Shown here: in pieces, positions 8,543 to 18,052 of the stretch
Numbering within the stretch: the stretch's first letter is position 1
Layout: each line of letters opens with the position of its first letter
NCBI GenBank assembly: GCA_003224235.1
Contig: QHYU01000144.1
Span: 1-64,000, forward strand
Length of the DNA: 64,000 nt
Direction of reading: 5' to 3'
Source of the DNA: Acidobacteriota bacterium
GTDB taxonomy: Bacteria; Acidobacteriota; Terriglobia; Acidiferrales; UBA7541
Made by a program: the position numbers and the translations under genes
The notes under the pieces: generated by a model
What the model was told of the DNA's origin: nothing
The model's database searches: none
What the model saw: only the letters and a program-made list of their open reading frames with translations

Positions 8543-10333
8543 TTATTGAACGTTCAGAGGCATGTCGAGCGTGCCGATGTGTCCGTTCCGGTTATCGCGC
8601 GCGGCTACGCGCAGGAGATACCGGCCCGGTTTGAGCGAGAGCTGGACGCGAACGGGAATGCCATTCTTCATGAACTGCTGGTAGGTTTCCGGACGCAGAT
8701 CAGCCTGGGCGACCTGCGTTTCCAGGCGCGCCAGCTTGCCATCAGGCGTAAACGCCCCGACCTGAAATTCGAGGTTCGTATTGTATGTGAACTCTGGACC
8801 AGAGCCGAACGAAACCGTACTGGCATCGACCAGGATTTCCATGGTCGCAGGCTGTCCCTTCTTCTCCGGAGGAACCTGATGGGCATAGAACAAAAGGCTA
8901 GTGGCGGCAAGCGTATGCAAAGCGGACGGTGAGATCATCTGCTTCTCGTCGGCGCCTTTACGCCAGTCCGCCGGATCCACCGCGAAGTATCCCGTGCGAG
9001 AACGGATCTTGAGCTGCTTATTGGGGAGTACGACCTTGATGTTGTGAAACTTGCCGTCCCAGTTTTTCCGGTCAGGGTAGTAACCAAGCACATAGTAGGA
9101 CTCAGAGTCGGTGACCGCGGCCTGGAGGGCGACGTTGAGATCATTGGTGTTGCGAAAAACTTCTCCACCCGTATCGCGCGCCAAGTGGTCCATGGTTGCT
9201 TCCGCGTCGAATTTTTGCCAGGTGGCCGAGGCGAGCGATTTATCGGGAAACCCTGCAGTGGCGGGAATCGTGGGGTCGGCGAGAGCGCCGGCCGTAAGCA
9301 GGCCGCGCGCGTCGATGGGATAAACGGCCACATTGGCGTCGGAGAGCATGGCCGCGGTTTGGCGAATTTGAACTCGGTAAGACTTTGAGAACTCAAGATC
9401 CATACTTTCATCCAGCGCCAGATTAAAGGGAAAGCCCGCCGAGAACCAAAGCAAGGCCTTCCGACCAGGATAACCTGCAACAGAGCGGCCGATGATTCGC
9501 AACGCCGCCAGTGTGGTGCGCACGCGGACGTCCTGTTCATCGACGGACGCTGTTTTTTCGAACCGCTTCAACGACTCGGCCAACTCTTGGAACGAATTGA
9601 AAACATTTGTACCGGCCGAAGTGTCGGCTGCAGTGTCGGTTCCTCCTCCCGCGGGCGGGGCTAGCACGTTGGCCTGGGCCGGAATCCCTCCACCAGGACC
9701 GGTGGTGACCGGGATGTCGATTTTGGGAGATTCGACATCCACCGCGGTGCGGCCCGCTTTGTAGCCACGTACCGCCGCCAACAGCAGTTGCGAATCGGTC
9801 GTGAAGTCTTGCAGAACCGATAGGTCATTCCCGAGCGCCAGGATGGCTGTGCCAGGACCGGAAAGCTTCAGGTTGCCGAGATACTTCAGTATCTGCTGCC
9901 GTACATAGATTTGTTGTCCTGGCGGAGTATTCAGTCCATCTAACAGGAGGACGACCAGAGGACCACTCGTGCTGTGATATTCAGGCCGGTTGGTGAAAAC
10001 ATCGGGGCGCAGCGGACGTGGCGGCGGCAAAGCTTCGCGTTGCGTGCGCGACTCGAACGAAAAAAAGGAAACCTTTTGAGGCTTGCCATCCTCCAGGACG
10101 GTAAAGTCTGAAGCCGCCAACCCGCTGACCGGGTGAGAACTAGCATCCATGACGATGGCATCCACGAGCACTACGCGGGTGGTGGTGCGGATGCTGAAGT
10201 CCGGAAGTCGTTGCGTTTGCTGCCCGAATACCGCGAAAGACGAGGAGAGTGCCAACACGATCGCAAGGAGCAGACGTCTCCCGGTCGTCAAACTCATGCC
10301 GCGCGACCTGTCCCAGAACTCGCGCTTAGCCAC
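8543..10333 (-). CDS. Acidobacterial VWFA-related secreted protein
   Basis: A 596-residue exported protein with a signal peptide (LLLAIVLALSSSFAVFGQQ) and a von Willebrand factor A-like domain of the kind catalogued as an acidobacterial VWFA family (TIGR03436). The N-terminal domain reads TTTRVVLVDAIVMDA, then VSGLAASDFTVLEDGKPQ. The VWA core begins VVLLLDGLNTPPGQQ and continues through LALGNDLSVLQDFTTD to YYVLGYYPD. The C-terminal half is a beta-rich domain. The exact role of this large family is unknown; binding or adhesion at the cell surface is an inference. The GTG start at 10333 has GGAG six bases upstream, whereas the ATG at 10297 has none. It is one of the best lineage markers in the window. 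Confidence 0.9.
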   Translation of the reverse strand: MAKREFWDRSRGMSLTTGRRLLLAIVLALSSSFAVFGQQTQRLPDFSIRTTTRVVLVDAIVMDASSHPVSGLAASDFTVLEDGKPQKVSFFSFESRTQREALPPPRPLRPDVFTNRPEYHSTSGPLVVLLLDGLNTPPGQQIYVRQQILKYLGNLKLSGPGTAILALGNDLSVLQDFTTDSQLLLAAVRGYKAGRTAVDVESPKIDIPVTTGPGGGIPAQANVLAPPAGGGTDTAADTSAGTNVFNSFQELAESLKRFEKTASVDEQDVRVRTTLAALRIIGRSVAGYPGRKALLWFSAGFPFNLALDESMDLEFSKSYRVQIRQTAAMLSDANVAVYPIDARGLLTAGALADPTIPATAGFPDKSLASATWQKFDAEATMDHLARDTGGEVFRNTNDLNVALQAAVTDSESYYVLGYYPDRKNWDGKFHNIKVVLPNKQLKIRSRTGYFAVDPADWRKGADEKQMISPSALHTLAATSLLFYAHQVPPEKKGQPATMEILVDASTVSFGSGPEFTYNTNLEFQVGAFTPDGKLARLETQVAQADLRPETYQQFMKNGIPVRVQLSLKPGRYLLRVAARDNRNGHIGTLDMPLNVQ

Positions 10334-10422
10334 AGTATGCTCCTTGCCGATGTGTGCCCGCCTTCTATTGGGGATGCTTTCGTATCGTGAACGTCGGCTG
10401 CACCATCATTCCGCCCGGATAA

Positions 10423-12270
10423 TTATCGACTTGGCGACGCCGTTTGCGCGCCCTTCTTTACGATTGGGCGCGCTCTTTCCGGCGGCACAATTCCTTCACC
10501 TTCCTTAATGACATAGAACCGGTCCGCTGACAGGTTTTGCAGAGCTTCGGTCCTTCCCGAGGGCCAGCGGATTTCGATCCGCTCCACTTTTTCCTGATTC
10601 CCCAACCCAAAGTGTATCCGCATATCATTCTGCGAAAGATAGCTTCCTCCACTGCGTACTTCGTCGATCTGAACCAGTGCGCCTGCAAGCGCTTTCACTT
10701 TGGTTCCAACGGCTAGACGATTACTGCGCGTGCCCACCAATTGCAGCGTAATCCAATGGTTCGTGTGAGTTCCATCATTGTGCAGGATCATCGGTGCGCC
10801 GTCAATATTTTCGACGACAACGTCAATTCTCCCATCGTTGTCGAGATCACCAAAAGCAGCGCCGCGGCTCGGCTGCGGGACGGCAATTGCCGGGCCGACG
10901 AGATTGCTGACATCTCGAAATGTGCCGTCGTGCTGGTTCAAGAATACGAGCTTGCGCTCGCGGTACTTGGCTCCCACCTCGAGCGTATCCACCTGAGGAT
11001 AAACGTGACCGTTGACGACGAACAGGTCCGGCCAGCCGTCGTTATCCAGGTCAACGCAGCCCGTGCCCCAACCCAAGTATGGCACAGTGGCGATACCAAT
11101 CCCGGCAGCATAGGACACTTCGGTGAAGTTCATGTCCCCGTCATTGCGATAGAGAGAGTTGTTCTGGCCCTCAAAGTTGGTGACGTGGATGGAAAAACGT
11201 CCGCTGTGGTTGTAGTCGCACGCTGCCACTCCCATCCCTGCCATTTCGCTACCATCGCCGCTAACCGCCGTTCCAGACACGAAACTCACATCTGTGAAAT
11301 GCCCACCGCCATCGTTGCGATAAAGATAGTTAGGGGTCGAATCATCGGCGATGAACAGGTCGGGCCGGCCATCGTCATTGAAATCACTCCAGAGGATACC
11401 CAGACCGTAGTAGCCGGCCGCGTCATCCACCCCGGCCGACTTGGAGACATCAGTAAAGGTGCCGTCTCCATTGTTGTGATAGAGGCTGTCTCCCATACCC
11501 TTCATGCCCCGTGGCCCACATTGCACCGGGATGCCACGAAAATGACAGGTAGCACCGACACCAAACTGTGGCAGGTTCTTGAGGTCCAACTCCACATAAC
11601 GCGAAACCATGAGGTCCACGAAGCCGTCGCCATCGTAGTCGGCAAAAGCCGCACCGGTCGTCCAGCGCCGGTCGGTCAGGTGAGCCTGCTTCGTAACGTC
11701 AGTGAAGGTCCCATCACCATTATTGCGGTAGAGCACAAGTCCATCTTCACAGGTGACGAGAATGTCGGGCCAACCATCATTGTTATAGTCGGCCACGGCA
11801 CCGCCCATCGCCCAACAGGGATAACCCACACCCGCCTGGTCGGTCACATCGGTAAACGTGCCGTCATGATTATTGTGATAGAGAGCGCTTCGGGCCTTCT
11901 GTCCGTGAAGCGCCTGGTCCACGCTGGGCGCATTCGTAAAGTAAATGTCCAGCCAGCCGTCCTGATCATAGTCCAGCAGCAAGACGCCACCGCTCATCGA
12001 TTCCACCAGATATTTTTTCTCCGGAGAGACCGCATGCTCAAATTGGATGTGGGCAGAAGCCGTAATGTCCACAAGCCGAAAAGTGGGAGCCGGTGGTGGC
12101 GACTTTTCCCGCGCCTTTTGCGTGGAAGTCACCAATTGAGGCAGGCAGCAGAAGAGGAGAAGCCAGCTAATCGAGCGCCGCACAAGTGGGGTGGAGACAT
12201 GGGCCGCAAGTCTGTGCAGCCTTGCAACTCCAAGGAAATCGCCGTTGTAAATCATGTTTCGGTCCGGCAT
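10423..12270 (-). CDS. CRTAC1-family FG-GAP/VCBS repeat protein with ASPIC/UnbV domain
   Basis: A 615-residue secreted or surface protein. After a hydrophobic N-terminal segment (ISWLLLFCCLPQLV) come many FG-GAP/VCBS repeats of a beta-propeller, each with a calcium-binding-like signature such as DYDQDGWLDIYF, DYNNDGWPDILV, DYDGDGFVDLMV and DLDNDGWPDLFV. Residues from about 520 form the ASPIC/UnbV domain (LQLVGTRSNRLAVG, then GSYLSQNDMRIHFGLG, then IEIRWPSGRTE). The molecular function of this family is not established; acidobacteria carry many, often with TPR proteins. It is transcribed away from its paralogue at 12324 across a roughly 50-base gap. An overlapping antisense open frame of 529 codons is a coding shadow. 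Confidence 0.9.
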   Translation of the reverse strand: MPDRNMIYNGDFLGVARLHRLAAHVSTPLVRRSISWLLLFCCLPQLVTSTQKAREKSPPPAPTFRLVDITASAHIQFEHAVSPEKKYLVESMSGGVLLLDYDQDGWLDIYFTNAPSVDQALHGQKARSALYHNNHDGTFTDVTDQAGVGYPCWAMGGAVADYNNDGWPDILVTCEDGLVLYRNNGDGTFTDVTKQAHLTDRRWTTGAAFADYDGDGFVDLMVSRYVELDLKNLPQFGVGATCHFRGIPVQCGPRGMKGMGDSLYHNNGDGTFTDVSKSAGVDDAAGYYGLGILWSDFNDDGRPDLFIADDSTPNYLYRNDGGGHFTDVSFVSGTAVSGDGSEMAGMGVAACDYNHSGRFSIHVTNFEGQNNSLYRNDGDMNFTEVSYAAGIGIATVPYLGWGTGCVDLDNDGWPDLFVVNGHVYPQVDTLEVGAKYRERKLVFLNQHDGTFRDVSNLVGPAIAVPQPSRGAAFGDLDNDGRIDVVVENIDGAPMILHNDGTHTNHWITLQLVGTRSNRLAVGTKVKALAGALVQIDEVRSGGSYLSQNDMRIHFGLGNQEKVERIEIRWPSGRTEALQNLSADRFYVIKEGEGIVPPERARPIVKKGAQTASPSR

Positions 12271-12323
12271 AAGGCGCTCGCTTTGCAGCTTTCTCCAACC
12301 AGTTGCGGGCGTGCGTCAACACT

Positions 12324-14108
12324 ATGTTAAAATATGCGAATTCCATGGGCAAATTTTGTACGGTCGCCTTCGGCGTCCTGCTACCTTTCGCTTGCGCCGC
12401 TCAGGCTCCTTCGCCGGCACGGCCGATACCACGTTTTGAAGACGTGACTAAAGAGGCTGGCCTCAGCGTCCCACACCTCTCCACGCCCGAAAAGCGGTAC
12501 ATCATCGAATCGATGAGCGGGGGCGTTGGTTTCATCGACTGTGACAATGACGGAAAGCTGGACATTATCACCGTGAACGGCTCTTCCGTGGACCGGTATC
12601 GCCAGGGTGGCGACCTGATGATCACGCTTTATCATCAGGATAGCAACCTGAAGTTCACCGACATCACAAACGCCGCTGGCCTCACCCGCAAGGGCTGGGG
12701 CATGGGGGTAGCCGTAGCCGACTTCGACAACGACGGCTGGCAGGACATCTACGTCACAGGATACGGCGGCAACGTTCTGTACCGCAATCTGGGCAACTGC
12801 AAGTTCGAAGACGTCACAGAGAAAGCTGGCGTGCGGGTGGGCGGGTTCAGCACCGGCGCGTCATGGGCTGATTACGACCGTGATGGCCACGTCGATCTTT
12901 TCGTGCCGCGCTATGTGTACGTCGATATCAACAAGCTGCCGGAATTCGGCAGCAATGACAAGACCTGCCGATTTCGAGGCATCCCGGTGCAATGCGGTCC
13001 GTGGGGACTTCTCGGTGAATCCGACTTCTTGTTCCGCAATCGCGGCGACGGAACCTTTGAAGACGTTTCGAAGAAGGCCGGGGTAGATGATCCAAATCAC
13101 TACTACGGCATGCAGGGCATCTGGGCCGACTACGACAATGACGGTTGGCCTGATCTCTACGTAGCGAACGACTCCGGCCCCAACTATCTCTACCACAATA
13201 AACATGACGGCACTTTTGAGGATGTCGGATTACTGTCTGGTGCGGCGCTGAGCGCTGATGGCCGTGAGCAGGGGTCGATGGGCGTTGATTTCGGCGACAT
13301 CGATCATGACGGGCGACTCGACATCTTTGTGACCAATTTTACGGAAGAACCCGACACTCTTTACTGGAATCAGGGCGCACTGGGATTCACTGACATCAGT
13401 TGGAACGCGCGCATAGCTCAACCCACATACCCGCTGGTGGGCTGGGGTACGGCGCTCTTCGACATGGATAACGATGGATGGCTGGACATTTTCGTGGCGA
13501 ACGGTCACGTCTACCCGCAAATGGACCTAGTGAAAGGGGGCGTGCCCTACCGGCAGCCCCTGCTCCTGTTCCGGAACAATCGGGACCGCACTTTCGAGGA
13601 TGTTACGGCCATTTCGGGTTTGAACAATCTGCGGCCTGCGTCTCGACGCGGTGCCGCATTCGCTGATGTGAACAATGATGGCAAGATCGATGTCCTGCTC
13701 CTAAATGTGGGAGAACCACCCACGTTGCTGATCAATCGTACCGAGAGCTCCAACCATGCAGTCCTGTTCCGGCTGGTAGGAACCAAGAGCAACAAGGCGG
13801 CGATTGGCGCCCGGATCACAGTGACCGCCGGAGACCTTGTGCAATTCAACGAGGTACGCAGCGGTTCGAGCTACCTATCCCAGAACGATTTGCGCCTGCA
13901 CTTCGGCTTGGGACTCCAAACCAACATGAGCACTGTGGAAGTCTCCTGGCCCAGCGGGAAGAAAGAAGTTTACCGGGATCTTCCCGCCGACTTCATCTAC
14001 ACAATTGTGGAGGGCGAAGGAGTTCAGAAAAAGATGCCGTTTGCGGGGCAGGGTTCAGAAAAGAAGCAACCCACACCGCCGGCTAACAAGGTGCCACCAG
14101 CCAAATAA
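12324..14108 (+). CDS. CRTAC1-family FG-GAP/VCBS repeat protein with ASPIC/UnbV domain
   Basis: A 594-residue paralogue of the divergent gene ending at 10423, with the same architecture. It has an N-terminal signal peptide (FCTVAFGVLLPFACAAQ), FG-GAP repeats (DCDNDGKLDIIT, DFDNDGWQDIYV, DYDRDGHVDLFV, DMDNDGWLDIFV) and a C-terminal ASPIC/UnbV domain (FRLVGTKSNKAAIGARI, GSSYLSQNDLRLHFGLG, VEVSWPSGKKE). The start is uncertain: TTG 12303, ATG 12324 and ATG 12345 are all in frame and none has a good ribosome binding site. ATG 12345 gives the neatest signal peptide. An AT-rich stretch TATGTTAAAATATG overlaps the start area and may be a promoter -10 element. The protein probably works outside the cytoplasm; its function is unknown. 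Confidence 0.9.
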   Translation: MLKYANSMGKFCTVAFGVLLPFACAAQAPSPARPIPRFEDVTKEAGLSVPHLSTPEKRYIIESMSGGVGFIDCDNDGKLDIITVNGSSVDRYRQGGDLMITLYHQDSNLKFTDITNAAGLTRKGWGMGVAVADFDNDGWQDIYVTGYGGNVLYRNLGNCKFEDVTEKAGVRVGGFSTGASWADYDRDGHVDLFVPRYVYVDINKLPEFGSNDKTCRFRGIPVQCGPWGLLGESDFLFRNRGDGTFEDVSKKAGVDDPNHYYGMQGIWADYDNDGWPDLYVANDSGPNYLYHNKHDGTFEDVGLLSGAALSADGREQGSMGVDFGDIDHDGRLDIFVTNFTEEPDTLYWNQGALGFTDISWNARIAQPTYPLVGWGTALFDMDNDGWLDIFVANGHVYPQMDLVKGGVPYRQPLLLFRNNRDRTFEDVTAISGLNNLRPASRRGAAFADVNNDGKIDVLLLNVGEPPTLLINRTESSNHAVLFRLVGTKSNKAAIGARITVTAGDLVQFNEVRSGSSYLSQNDLRLHFGLGLQTNMSTVEVSWPSGKKEVYRDLPADFIYTIVEGEGVQKKMPFAGQGSEKKQPTPPANKVPPAK

Positions 14109-14171
14109 GTCTCTTCTGTCCTGCGGTTCTCGGTCGCAGTACACTCTTACATTGTTTTCGGCTGATCTCCT

Positions 14172-15725
14172 CTATTGCGGAGGGCGGACGGCGCGATCTC
14201 TTTCTTGCTTTAGCTGGCGGAAGCGTTCCATGTGCTGGCGGACCTCCTCCGCTTTGCCAATCCGGTTGAAAAGCAGACTCAGCTGGTATTCCGTGTCCGG
14301 GTCGGTGGGGTCGGCAGCCACTGAGCGTTGCAACGCGCTTTGTGCCTTTTCCAATTCTCCTGCCTGGAGGTAAAGAGTCCCCACATGTAGGAGCGCTTTG
14401 GCATGCCTGGGCTGCTCCTGCACCACGTGCTCTAAGCGCTGGATGGCTTCTTGGGCATTTCCCTCCTTGATGGCCACAACTCCAAGCTGGTATTCGGCTT
14501 CAGCAAGATTAGGATCGAGTTGCAGGGAGTGCTGCAGGGCTTTGCGAGCATCAGCGTAGCGTTGCTGGCTCAGGTAGGCCAGCCCCAGCCCCAGCCAGCC
14601 CTTGCCGTCCTGCGGGCGCTGGACTACGTACCCTTCCAAGATGCGAATTGCTGCAGTGTATTGCCGCTCCTGCAGCATAACGGCCGCGACCAGATACTTA
14701 TCATCGAAGTTCTCAGAGCTCTTCTGTTGGAGTTCCGCGGCTGCCTGCAGAGCTGTGCGGTTCTCGCCCGCATTCATTGCCTCAATTACAACACGGCGCA
14801 GGATAGGGACTGCATCGGGAGCTAGCGTACGCGCCCGCCCTAGGATGGCCATCGCATCGGCGTGTTTATTCTTGACTGCATAAATGTCAGCGATAGCGAG
14901 GAGCGTATCTACCGACTTGGGATCGAGTGCAAGAGCCTGCCGAAAATTGCTCAGAGCAGCAGTCGCCTGTCCTGTAGCCTGCCGCGCCCGGCCCTTTAGG
15001 TAATAGAAGCGGGCCGGAGCGCGTTTCAACGACGGGGTGGCGAGGCCCAGAACCCTTAGCGCTTCGTCAGGAAGGTTTCCCTCCAGAAAAACTTCCGCCA
15101 CATCCATGGCGACAACTGGAGAGTCTTTCACGCGTGGGGTGAGCGCCACTGCCTCTGATTTGCGCCCCAATGCCACCAAGCTTGCCACCTTGACGGGAAT
15201 AGCGGCTGGGGGAAATCGCTCCGGTGGAATCGCATCCAGTGTAGAGAGAGCTTCGGCGAACAATCCCCGGCCGACATAAAGGCGAGCCAGTTTGAGCTGT
15301 AGATTGGAGTCTCCCGGCGCAAGGATCTGGGCTTGCTTGTATTGCTCGATGGCCTGATCGAATTTGTCCTGTGCTGCCAGAGCACTGGCGAGGTTTATGC
15401 AGGCAGTTATCGATTGGGGGTTGAGTTGCAAGACGCGGCGGAACACAGCCTCGGACTCCAGATAGCGCTGTTGGCGGCCGCGAATGATGCCGAGCAGGGT
15501 CAGAGCTTCTTCATTGTTAGGTTCGGAGGAGAGTACCGACCAGAGAATCTTTTCGGCACCTTGAAGATCCCCATGCGCTAACTGGGTCTTGGCAGCGGCA
15601 AGCGAAGAGCGCGCCTGCGCAGTTGACTCCTGCGTCCAGGCGCAGGGGGCACGCCACAAGCACAGGAAAGTCATTACCAGCAGGAGAAGCAGGGGTCGCC
15701 ACCTATCAGTTGGATTGCGGCACAT
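14172..15725 (-). CDS. Exported TPR-repeat protein
   Basis: A 517-residue protein with an N-terminal hydrophobic signal (WRPLLLLLVMTFLCLW) and then TPR helices throughout. Examples are AEKILWSVLSSEPNNEEAL, ESEAVFRRVLQLNPQSITA, DARKALQHSLQLDPNLAEA and KAQSALQRSVAADPTDPDT. TPR arrays are protein-binding scaffolds; the partner is unknown. The start ATG overlaps the end of the upstream TPR gene by 20 bases, so the two are translationally linked. Both follow the TonB-dependent receptor gene on the same strand. That order suggests a receptor operon whose periplasmic scaffolds act with the receptor, but this is an inference. Confidence 0.9.
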   Translation of the reverse strand: MCRNPTDRWRPLLLLLVMTFLCLWRAPCAWTQESTAQARSSLAAAKTQLAHGDLQGAEKILWSVLSSEPNNEEALTLLGIIRGRQQRYLESEAVFRRVLQLNPQSITACINLASALAAQDKFDQAIEQYKQAQILAPGDSNLQLKLARLYVGRGLFAEALSTLDAIPPERFPPAAIPVKVASLVALGRKSEAVALTPRVKDSPVVAMDVAEVFLEGNLPDEALRVLGLATPSLKRAPARFYYLKGRARQATGQATAALSNFRQALALDPKSVDTLLAIADIYAVKNKHADAMAILGRARTLAPDAVPILRRVVIEAMNAGENRTALQAAAELQQKSSENFDDKYLVAAVMLQERQYTAAIRILEGYVVQRPQDGKGWLGLGLAYLSQQRYADARKALQHSLQLDPNLAEAEYQLGVVAIKEGNAQEAIQRLEHVVQEQPRHAKALLHVGTLYLQAGELEKAQSALQRSVAADPTDPDTEYQLSLLFNRIGKAEEVRQHMERFRQLKQERDRAVRPPQ

Positions 15726-18048
15726 CTCGCCCTCGGTGGCGATTCTTGAGGGCCTGGTAGAGCTTTATCTCACGCTCGGCGTCCTCGCTTCGTGAGTCAC
15801 GACGGTAAGCCATCGCCAATTGATAGTGAATGTAGTCACTCTCCGGACTGAGTTTGATCCCGGTTTCGAGACTGACGATAGCGGCCCTTATGTCCCCCTG
15901 CTCGAGTTGCAGTTTTCCCAACACGTAGTAGGCGTCCGCGTATTTCGGATCCTGCTGGATGACCTGCCGCAAGAGGGTAAGCGCTTCATCTTTCTGTTGC
16001 ATCTCAATCAGCGCAAACGCTAGGTGGTACTTCTTGGAGGCATCGGTGGGATTGAGCTTGAGCGCCGCACGAAATTCCTGGACGGCTTCCGCCGGACTAC
16101 CTGTGCGGAGGAGCGCCAACCCCGCAAGAAAGTGTGTCTGCGGCTGATTGGGATTGATTGCGAGAGACTTGCGGTATTCCTCCAGCGCCGTGCCGTATTC
16201 TCCTTGGTCCGCGAAGGCTTCACCCAGCAACATGTGAACGTCTGCGGAATTGGGATTCGATTGATTCAGAGACTTGAGTCGACGGACGCCCTCCATGTAT
16301 TCCCCGGTCTTCACTAATGACACGGCATAGGCGTATGCCAGGCCTGGATCGTCGTCGACCTCAGCTTGTACCGTCCGCAGAGTCTCCAGCGCCTTCGGAT
16401 AATTCTCCAGCATGAAGAAACTGAGACCGAGCGCGGCCCTGACGCGCATGTCATCGGAGTGTTTTTGCAGTTGTCTGCCCAGCGGCGCAACCGCCTGATC
16501 GTACTGGTTGGCGTAGAAAGCCGCCATGCCCCAATTGCGATCAAGTGTCTCGAGGGAGGGATTCCAGGCGCCAGCCTTGCGGAAATAGTCCACGGCGGTG
16601 GCGAACTCTTTTTGACCCGCGACGATTACACCAAGGTTGTTGTACGCGTCGGCGATCGCGGGCTTGAGCTGGTTCGTATAGGCCTGCGCCTTCTTCTGCT
16701 CTTCCGGTGAAACGGATGCCGCCCGCATACCCGGTCGGCTGGCTTCATCTCCATGCGTCTGATTCGCGAGCTCCGGAAGCTTCGGATTCCGGACTAACTG
16801 CGGATGTGTCAACCGGTTCCGAAGATCCTTGGAGAGTGCCATTTCCTTCTCCCCTTCTTCCTTTCGGCCCGTCCGCAGCAGAATGCGCGCCAGCACGTAG
16901 TGCGCCTGGGTGATCTGGTAATTGTTGCGCGAGACGTCTTTGGTCAGGGCGATCGCCTTGCGCGTCGTTGCCTCGGCCTCCGCTTCGCGACCAGTATCCG
17001 CGTACACATGCCCGAGAAAAAGCAAAGGATCGGGGTTTTGCGGTTCGAGTGTGGCGGCGCGGACCAGTTCGCTTTCTGCCTCCTTCAGGCTGTGTTGCTT
17101 CATCGCGATGTATCCGAGCAGGTAGTGACTGCGGTAGTCTTCGGGGTCGATCCTGAGTTCAGCCCACAACTCCGGCACAGCTTCCGCAAAGCCCGACTGA
17201 TCGTCGCGGTCCAGGTAGGCGAGTGCGAGAAAATAGTGCGCCTGCGGTACTCTGTTGTCCTTGGCGATGGCTTTCTTGAATTCCTGGATCGCGTTGTCCA
17301 GGGACTCCGACTCTCCTTCGCGATAAGCACGACCGAAGTAAATATGAATTTGTGCTGTATCTCCCAACCCCGTGACCATTTCTTCGAACAGCAGGTGCGC
17401 ACGAGGCAGATCGTTTAGTCTGATATAGGTCATGCCCAGGATGTACGCCACTTCGAAGCTGGGGGCAGCAACGACCGCTGCTTCCAAGTGTTCCCGGGCA
17501 GCCTTGTAATCCCCCTGACTGAATAGGACTTGGCCAAGAACAGCGCGCGCCTGGGCGTTACCGGCGGCGGATTGTACGACCTTTTCCGCCAGCGACTGAG
17601 CTTCCGACAAGCTACCTTGCTGCAAACGCATCAAGGCATAATCCAGGCGAACATCGCCATCGTCCGGAGCCAGATGCAAGGCCTCGTCGAACAGACCGGC
17701 GGCCTCATCAAACTCACCCGCACGGGTGCGAGCAATTGCGCTGCGGCGCAGAGCTTCAGCCAGAAATGCCTTGTACTCCGCGGCAGCATGCTCCTGATCA
17801 CCGCCCAACTGGAGAGTGCGCGCAGCATCGTAGTGCTGCTGCAGCCTGTCTTCCGGGGTTGATCCGCCTTTCGCGGTTTGTGCGCTGGCAGAAGTAAGAA
17901 AGAGGAAGGAGAATATGAAGCCCAAACAGAGAATTCGCCCTGAACTCCTCCGAGCACAAAAGAAAGCCCTCGGAAAGAGCCGTCCGCTCCTGGCCCACAT
18001 GACTGCGAAAGAATCTAAGATGAGGCCTGACCTTGAGTCAAGCCTCAC
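15706..18048 (-). CDS. Large exported TPR-repeat protein
   Basis: A 780-residue protein. A basic N-terminus and hydrophobic segment (ILCLGFIFSFLFLTSASAQ) form a signal peptide, followed by about eighteen TPR-like helix pairs in two arrays. The first lies roughly at residues 85-400 and the second at 460-770, separated by a charged non-TPR linker. Typical units are AEKVVQSAAGNAQARAVLG and EYRKSLAINPNQPQTHFLAG. The start may be GTG 18048, only five bases after the receptor stop region, or ATG 18000, which shortens the n-region; neither has a clear ribosome binding site. It overlaps the next TPR gene by 20 bases. Tight spacing with the TonB-dependent receptor upstream and TPR gene downstream indicates one transcription unit. 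Confidence 0.9.
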   Translation of the reverse strand: MRLDSRSGLILDSFAVMWARSGRLFPRAFFCARRSSGRILCLGFIFSFLFLTSASAQTAKGGSTPEDRLQQHYDAARTLQLGGDQEHAAAEYKAFLAEALRRSAIARTRAGEFDEAAGLFDEALHLAPDDGDVRLDYALMRLQQGSLSEAQSLAEKVVQSAAGNAQARAVLGQVLFSQGDYKAAREHLEAAVVAAPSFEVAYILGMTYIRLNDLPRAHLLFEEMVTGLGDTAQIHIYFGRAYREGESESLDNAIQEFKKAIAKDNRVPQAHYFLALAYLDRDDQSGFAEAVPELWAELRIDPEDYRSHYLLGYIAMKQHSLKEAESELVRAATLEPQNPDPLLFLGHVYADTGREAEAEATTRKAIALTKDVSRNNYQITQAHYVLARILLRTGRKEEGEKEMALSKDLRNRLTHPQLVRNPKLPELANQTHGDEASRPGMRAASVSPEEQKKAQAYTNQLKPAIADAYNNLGVIVAGQKEFATAVDYFRKAGAWNPSLETLDRNWGMAAFYANQYDQAVAPLGRQLQKHSDDMRVRAALGLSFFMLENYPKALETLRTVQAEVDDDPGLAYAYAVSLVKTGEYMEGVRRLKSLNQSNPNSADVHMLLGEAFADQGEYGTALEEYRKSLAINPNQPQTHFLAGLALLRTGSPAEAVQEFRAALKLNPTDASKKYHLAFALIEMQQKDEALTLLRQVIQQDPKYADAYYVLGKLQLEQGDIRAAIVSLETGIKLSPESDYIHYQLAMAYRRDSRSEDAEREIKLYQALKNRHRGRDVPQSN

Positions 18049-18052
18049 CCAC

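Noticed and set aside
10741..12330. 529-codon plus-strand open frame
   Set aside because: Antisense to the CRTAC1 gene; no domains and no ribosome binding site. The sense strand has clear FG-GAP repeats.
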